Assembly (NCBI GenBank): GCA_958496175.1
Contig: OY292277.1
Location: forward strand, 41,365,050-41,429,049
DNA from: Sisyra terminalis
Lineage: Eukaryota; Arthropoda; Insecta; Neuroptera; Sisyridae
DNA: 64,000 nucleotides
Direction of reading: 5' to 3'
Positions 60,499 through 64,000 of the stretch are shown piece by piece (positions within the stretch are counted from its first letter, which is position 1; every line of letters starts with the position of its first letter). The notes beneath the pieces were generated by a model. That model saw nothing but the letters and a program-made list of their open reading frames with translations, had not been told where the DNA came from and ran no database searches. Both the position numbers and the translations under genes were made by a program.

Positions 60499-62657
60499 AT
60501 GATTGAATACCAATCGTTTCGCTTTCAGGTGAGACCATAAAATGTTCAGTTTTATCAAGTTATTGTTTTTATTCCTTTTAAATTAACAGCTAATTTATGT
60601 TTCGGTAACGTTAATGATTTTCTCGCTAATTACTACTTTGAACGGTGAAGTTCTAAGTGATATGGGCGATTCCCAAAATGGGGGAAATGCCGCTATTGAT
60701 GCTGGACTTGGACCAAAAGATGAATTAGAACAAGCTGAACCAAGGTCAGCTGCTTTTGGTGGCGATAGTCAAGGAAGATTCTTCGGGTATGGCACACCTG
60801 GGTATATATCATCGCTGAATATTAAAACGCCAGGTGGATCTTTGCATATTTTTATTAACAATTTATTGCAGCAGTTTTCAACATAGATACAGAGATGTTT
60901 TAATAAAATTTTAGTAACCAAATATCCAGTAAAACTATGCTATATTGGTATCAAAACTATGTGATATGAGAAAAAAAGTATGAAGCAAAAAAGGTTGGAA
61001 ACTGCTGTTCTATTATTTTTTAGTATCCGCTTCACTTAAGATAGTCTAATATTTAATTTATATCAAGAAAGATTTATAAATTCAAAGTATAAGATTTATC
61101 TTAAATTTTAGATGCGAAAATTTACTTTTATCAAATGGTAAAAAGGTTTGGCTTAGAAGTTGAATGCTCGATTAAAATTGGAAGAATATTTACTGTAAAG
61201 TTAGGAAATATCTTACATTATTTGAAGTGCTAACCATTAGTTAGATATAAATTTAAATAAGTCCTTTTTTCAAATTAGAAGACAATGAACTTCTTTGGAG
61301 TTGATTAGAATTATAGAAAAAAATAAAGAAGAAAATTCTCATATGATTGGTTTTAATGTACTCCAAGTTCTATTATTAATAGGAGTTTTCTTAGTTCAGG
61401 GTTTTTCCAATTACTTTATGATTCAATTTTCCATTTAGGTAAACACACATACAGTACGCACCATGGTGCTTCCGTCATTGCATTAAGGATGTTATTTTAG
61501 AGCTTTTGAATATCAGAGCTTGGGATTTACAGCTATCTAAACTCGAATCTAGAGGGAGTAGTAAGCCAGGGTAGTTGCTAATTTCATAAGATTAAAAAAA
61601 TCGGTTCATGTTTTTTTCAACGTTGCATTTTTTTAAATTCAATTCGCGATTTTTTGGTTACTTCAGTTCTAATATCTTAATTTTCTTAATCTTCTTAATT
61701 TATTTAAATTACCTGATGATGACAGCCAAAGACTTTTGAAACGCATCGTAATCAAGAACAAAATTGAGGACATACATAATTATTCATTAATTTAAAGTTT
61801 TTTAAATTCATTAATCTCAAATATTTATGAGAAAAGGCATTAATTTTATGTTTTGCCCCGATTCGAAGAAATCGTAGATCGGGACCTGCACCTATTCCTC
61901 AGGTTTTACTGACGATAGTCAATTGGATCGAATAATCACAGCGTACAATATACTAAAAATTAAATAACTGAAGTCCTTAATATTATATAAACATACCAGA
62001 ATATGATAACGGTATAAAAATATCTTTATAAAATAGACGATGCTGGAAATTATAAAAAATCTATAAACTCTAAAACATTTCAATAAAAAAATTGATGAAT
62101 TTGAATTGTCAAATATGATAAATTAATTAATACAAACGGTTTTAAAAACAGCAATTTTTTATAAAAATCACCACAGTAATATAAAATGGACTACTTAAAA
62201 ATTAATTGATTCTTCACATATAGAAAAAACTATTATAAAATAATCAAAAATTATAAATGAGCGATTTATCAAATCATAGACTTTCCGACTAGTAATCAAT
62301 CAATATAGATTATGTTCAATTAAAAAAAATACTAAAAGCAACTGGTTTACTAAAAATATACTTTTACTTTCAATGCCAATATTGTTATCTTTTTATTTTT
62401 TTTGGAAACCAGGATTTGGCGGAGCCGGAGGATATCCGATTCCAGGACAATACGGCTTTCCGGGATATCCTGCAATTCCACCAAATCCCTTACCCCCCTA
62501 TGGTGGCAGCATAAATTCAGGATTTTATCCGGAACCACAAATCAACTATCCATATTCTTTGTACCAACGACCTTACATTTCAAATCCTGGCTTTTATCCG
62601 GGTAATCCGTTTGGTCAATTTTATGGAAGGAATGGAATTCCAGCAGCTCAACCATAA
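60499..62657 (+). CDS. Secreted Gly/Pro/Tyr-rich protein, exon structure partly uncertain
   Basis: Exon 1 is 60499-60528 (MIEYQSFRFQ, donor GTGAGA), and exon 2 starts at 60590 with LIYVSVTLMIFSLITTLNG, giving a signal peptide, then EVLSDMGDSQNGGNAAIDAG, a polar stretch and GRFFGYGTPG. The last exon is 62413-62657 with GFGGAGGYPIPGQYGFPGYP and a Tyr/Pro/Gly/Asn-rich tail ending GRNGIPAAQP. Between exons 2 and 3 the strong donor at 60801 (GTATAT) is phase 2 but exon 3 needs phase 1. A weaker donor after 60833 (CCAG/GTGGAT) fits directly and gives a 172-residue protein. A missing exon of phase 2-1 would also fit. Similar in style to cuticle or silk-associated proteins; no domain recognised. Confidence 0.6.
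61713..61750 (+). ncRNA. Hammerhead-ribozyme-like motif in the intron
   Basis: CTGATGA at 61713-61719, degenerate stem II ACAGC...ACTTTT, intact GAAAC (61738-61742), then GCATC and GTAAT. It is close to the 33.1-kb copy in both core and flank, and is followed by ATAATTATTCATTAATTTA, the family end. Only one arm is present. Confidence 0.5.
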
Positions 62658-62731
62658 CTCAACAATTGTAACCTTAATTATAAAAAAATGAAAGTGAACA
62701 ACAAACAAAAAAAAATTAAACTTTCTTGAAA

Positions 62732-62752
62732 AATATTTATTGAATAAAATAC
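62732..62752. terminator. Back-to-back polyadenylation signals of two convergent genes
   Basis: The stretch AATATTTATTGAATAAAATA contains AATAAA for the minus-strand gene (as TTTATT) immediately followed by AATAAA for the plus-strand gene. The two stop codons are 131 bp apart, so the 3' ends of the transcripts should overlap. Confidence 0.6.
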
Positions 62753-62788
62753 TAATCATACATAATACAAAAATTTGGAAATTATTTA

Positions 62789-64000
62789 CTAAATATTATT
62801 ACTCGTACTATTACATTCTGCGCCTATGGCTCCTGAACGCAAATCTAAAATTCCTCCACCCAACGTATTTTTCGAGGAATCATTAACATGTTGGGAACTT
62901 TCAGTGGTTTTCGATTGTTCTTTTTTCTCAATAAACCCAAAATTGAATGATCCAGGTGTTTCCTTTGGAAGAGTGAGTTTGGTTTGAGGATATATTCCTG
63001 GATAGTTATCTTTATTTTGAGAAGCACTTCCTGGAAGTCCTACTGTTCCTGTTAATTTTCCAGTGACTTTGGGCACTGCATATGTTTTGCTTGGCGTTCC
63101 ATAAAGATTTGAGGGTTGTGAAGGATTGAAATTGGAGGCTAGTTGTTCCTGGTTAGTTTGATGCTGAACGTTAGAAAATGGAGGTAAGTAGCCTGGATCA
63201 GTTGGATTTGTAGATCCTTGATGAAAGTTTTGAGTGTTTAGAGTTTCTTTGTGAGGCTGTGTTTGATGATGATTGCCAAAATTATGATTTTCTGTATTGA
63301 ATCCTCCCGTATTTTGGAAATTAAAATTAGAAAGTCCCTGATTTCCTGTATTGAAATCAGTAGTTTGATAACCCGAATTTAAGCCTCCAGTATTTTGGAA
63401 ATCAAAATTAGTTGATCCTTGATGGCCGGTATTTAATCCAGTATTGGAAGAATCTAAATGTGAAACGCCAGTATTAGTTGAACCAAAGTTATCTGTATTG
63501 AATTGAGTATTAGATCCAGAATTTAATCCAGTATTTTGATATCCGGAATTAAAACCTCCATTATTGTTAAAATCAAAATTGGTTGATCCTTGATGGCCGG
63601 TATTAAATCCAGTATTGGAAGAACCAAAATGTGAAACGCCAGTATTAGTTGAACCAAAGTTATCTGTATTTAATTGAGTATTAGATCCAGAATTTAATCC
63701 AGTATTTTGATATCCAGTATTAAAACCTCCATTATTGTTAAAATCAAAATTGGTTGATCCTTGATGGCCGGTATTAAATCCAGTATTGGAAGAATCAAAA
63801 TGTGAAACACCAGTATTAGTTAAACCAGAGTTATCGGTATTGAATGGAGTATTAGATCCAGTATTATATCCAGAATTGAATCCAGTATTTTGATATCCTG
63901 AATCAAAACCACCATGTTTATTAAAATCAAAATTGGTTGATCCTTTAAGACCCGCATTTGATCCAGTATTGAAAGAATTAAACTGTGAAATTCCAGTGTT
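62789..64000 (-). CDS. Asn/Gly-rich protein with 57-residue repeats (5' end outside window)
   Basis: One minus-strand frame is open from the right edge to TAG at 62789-62791 (about 404 codons). The distal part is made of 171-bp (57-residue) tandem repeats starting at about 63411, 63582 and 63753, with a 183-bp variant next. Each unit has GSTNFDFNNNGGFN, SGYQNTGLNSGSNTQFN, NTGVSHFGSSNTGFN and TGHQ-like pieces. Repeats degenerate toward the C-terminus, which carries FGNHHQTQPHKE, a Pro/Gln/Asn stretch, VPKVTGKLTGTVGLPGSA and a unique end (GAIGAECNSTSNNI). No transmembrane or enzymatic motif is visible. The start and any signal peptide lie beyond 64000. A repetitive secreted structural protein is likely by context. 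Only the C-terminal part starting at a GTG near 63076 would be picked up by Met-initiated frame calling. Confidence 0.8.
   Translation of the reverse strand, partial: NTGISQFNSFNTGSNAGLKGSTNFDFNKHGGFDSGYQNTGFNSGYNTGSNTPFNTDNSGLTNTGVSHFDSSNTGFNTGHQGSTNFDFNNNGGFNTGYQNTGLNSGSNTQLNTDNFGSTNTGVSHFGSSNTGFNTGHQGSTNFDFNNNGGFNSGYQNTGLNSGSNTQFNTDNFGSTNTGVSHLDSSNTGLNTGHQGSTNFDFQNTGGLNSGYQTTDFNTGNQGLSNFNFQNTGGFNTENHNFGNHHQTQPHKETLNTQNFHQGSTNPTDPGYLPPFSNVQHQTNQEQLASNFNPSQPSNLYGTPSKTYAVPKVTGKLTGTVGLPGSASQNKDNYPGIYPQTKLTLPKETPGSFNFGFIEKKEQSKTTESSQHVNDSSKNTLGGGILDLRSGAIGAECNSTSNNI

Overview
The window is AT-rich animal nuclear DNA and is most probably from an insect. Evidence: spliced genes with short GT-AG introns, secreted-protein genes whose first coding exon holds only 3-5 codons (an arrangement typical of arthropod cuticle and secretory genes), promoters with a TATA box plus a TCAGT-like initiator, a decayed mariner transposase, hAT-like MITEs, and a tRNA-derived SINE. 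I cannot fix the order from the sequence alone. Everything below was read by eye, and no alignments were run.

Left third (1-25.7 kb), cellular genes. BBS4, a BBSome subunit, runs on the minus strand from an ATG at 13028 through eight recognised coding exons to 2944 and continues off the left edge. An RFX-type X-box lies 125 bp upstream of its ATG. After 4.4 kb of repeat-rich DNA comes a single uninterrupted 2007-codon plus-strand reading frame (17430-23453). It has four fused six-helix channel repeats, each with a cyclic-nucleotide-binding-like domain, as in the CNGK/tetraKCNG channels of sperm. All four pore loops lack the canonical GYG/GFG filter. Directly behind it is NAF1 (23709-25718, five exons), the H/ACA snoRNP assembly factor.

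Middle (25.7-48.5 kb), sparse. Three small secreted His/Gly/Gln-rich protein genes (28.0 kb minus, 35.1 kb plus, 43.5-44.5 kb plus) share a tiny first exon, a signal peptide, a low-complexity repeat body and an identical C-terminal Arg-Gly-Tyr. Around them lie foldback repeats, a mariner pseudogene split by a foldback element, a direct duplication, and a heat-shock-type promoter with no gene behind it.

Right part (49.8-64 kb), secreted repetitive proteins: a GGYGGSS-repeat protein, a His-rich then acidic protein, a Gly/Pro/Tyr-rich protein of uncertain exon structure, and on the opposite strand an Asn/Gly-rich protein with 57-residue repeats that runs off the right edge. They look like extracellular structural proteins (cuticle, eggshell, silk or glue), but that is inference.

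The most unusual feature is a dispersed family of palindromic elements carrying hammerhead-ribozyme-like cores (CTGANGA, stem II, GAAA, short stem III, NUH) at six places, often as head-to-head inverted pairs. This fits pseudo-LTRs of Penelope-like retroelements. The second is the four-repeat CNG-like channel with degenerate pore filters in an intronless frame.
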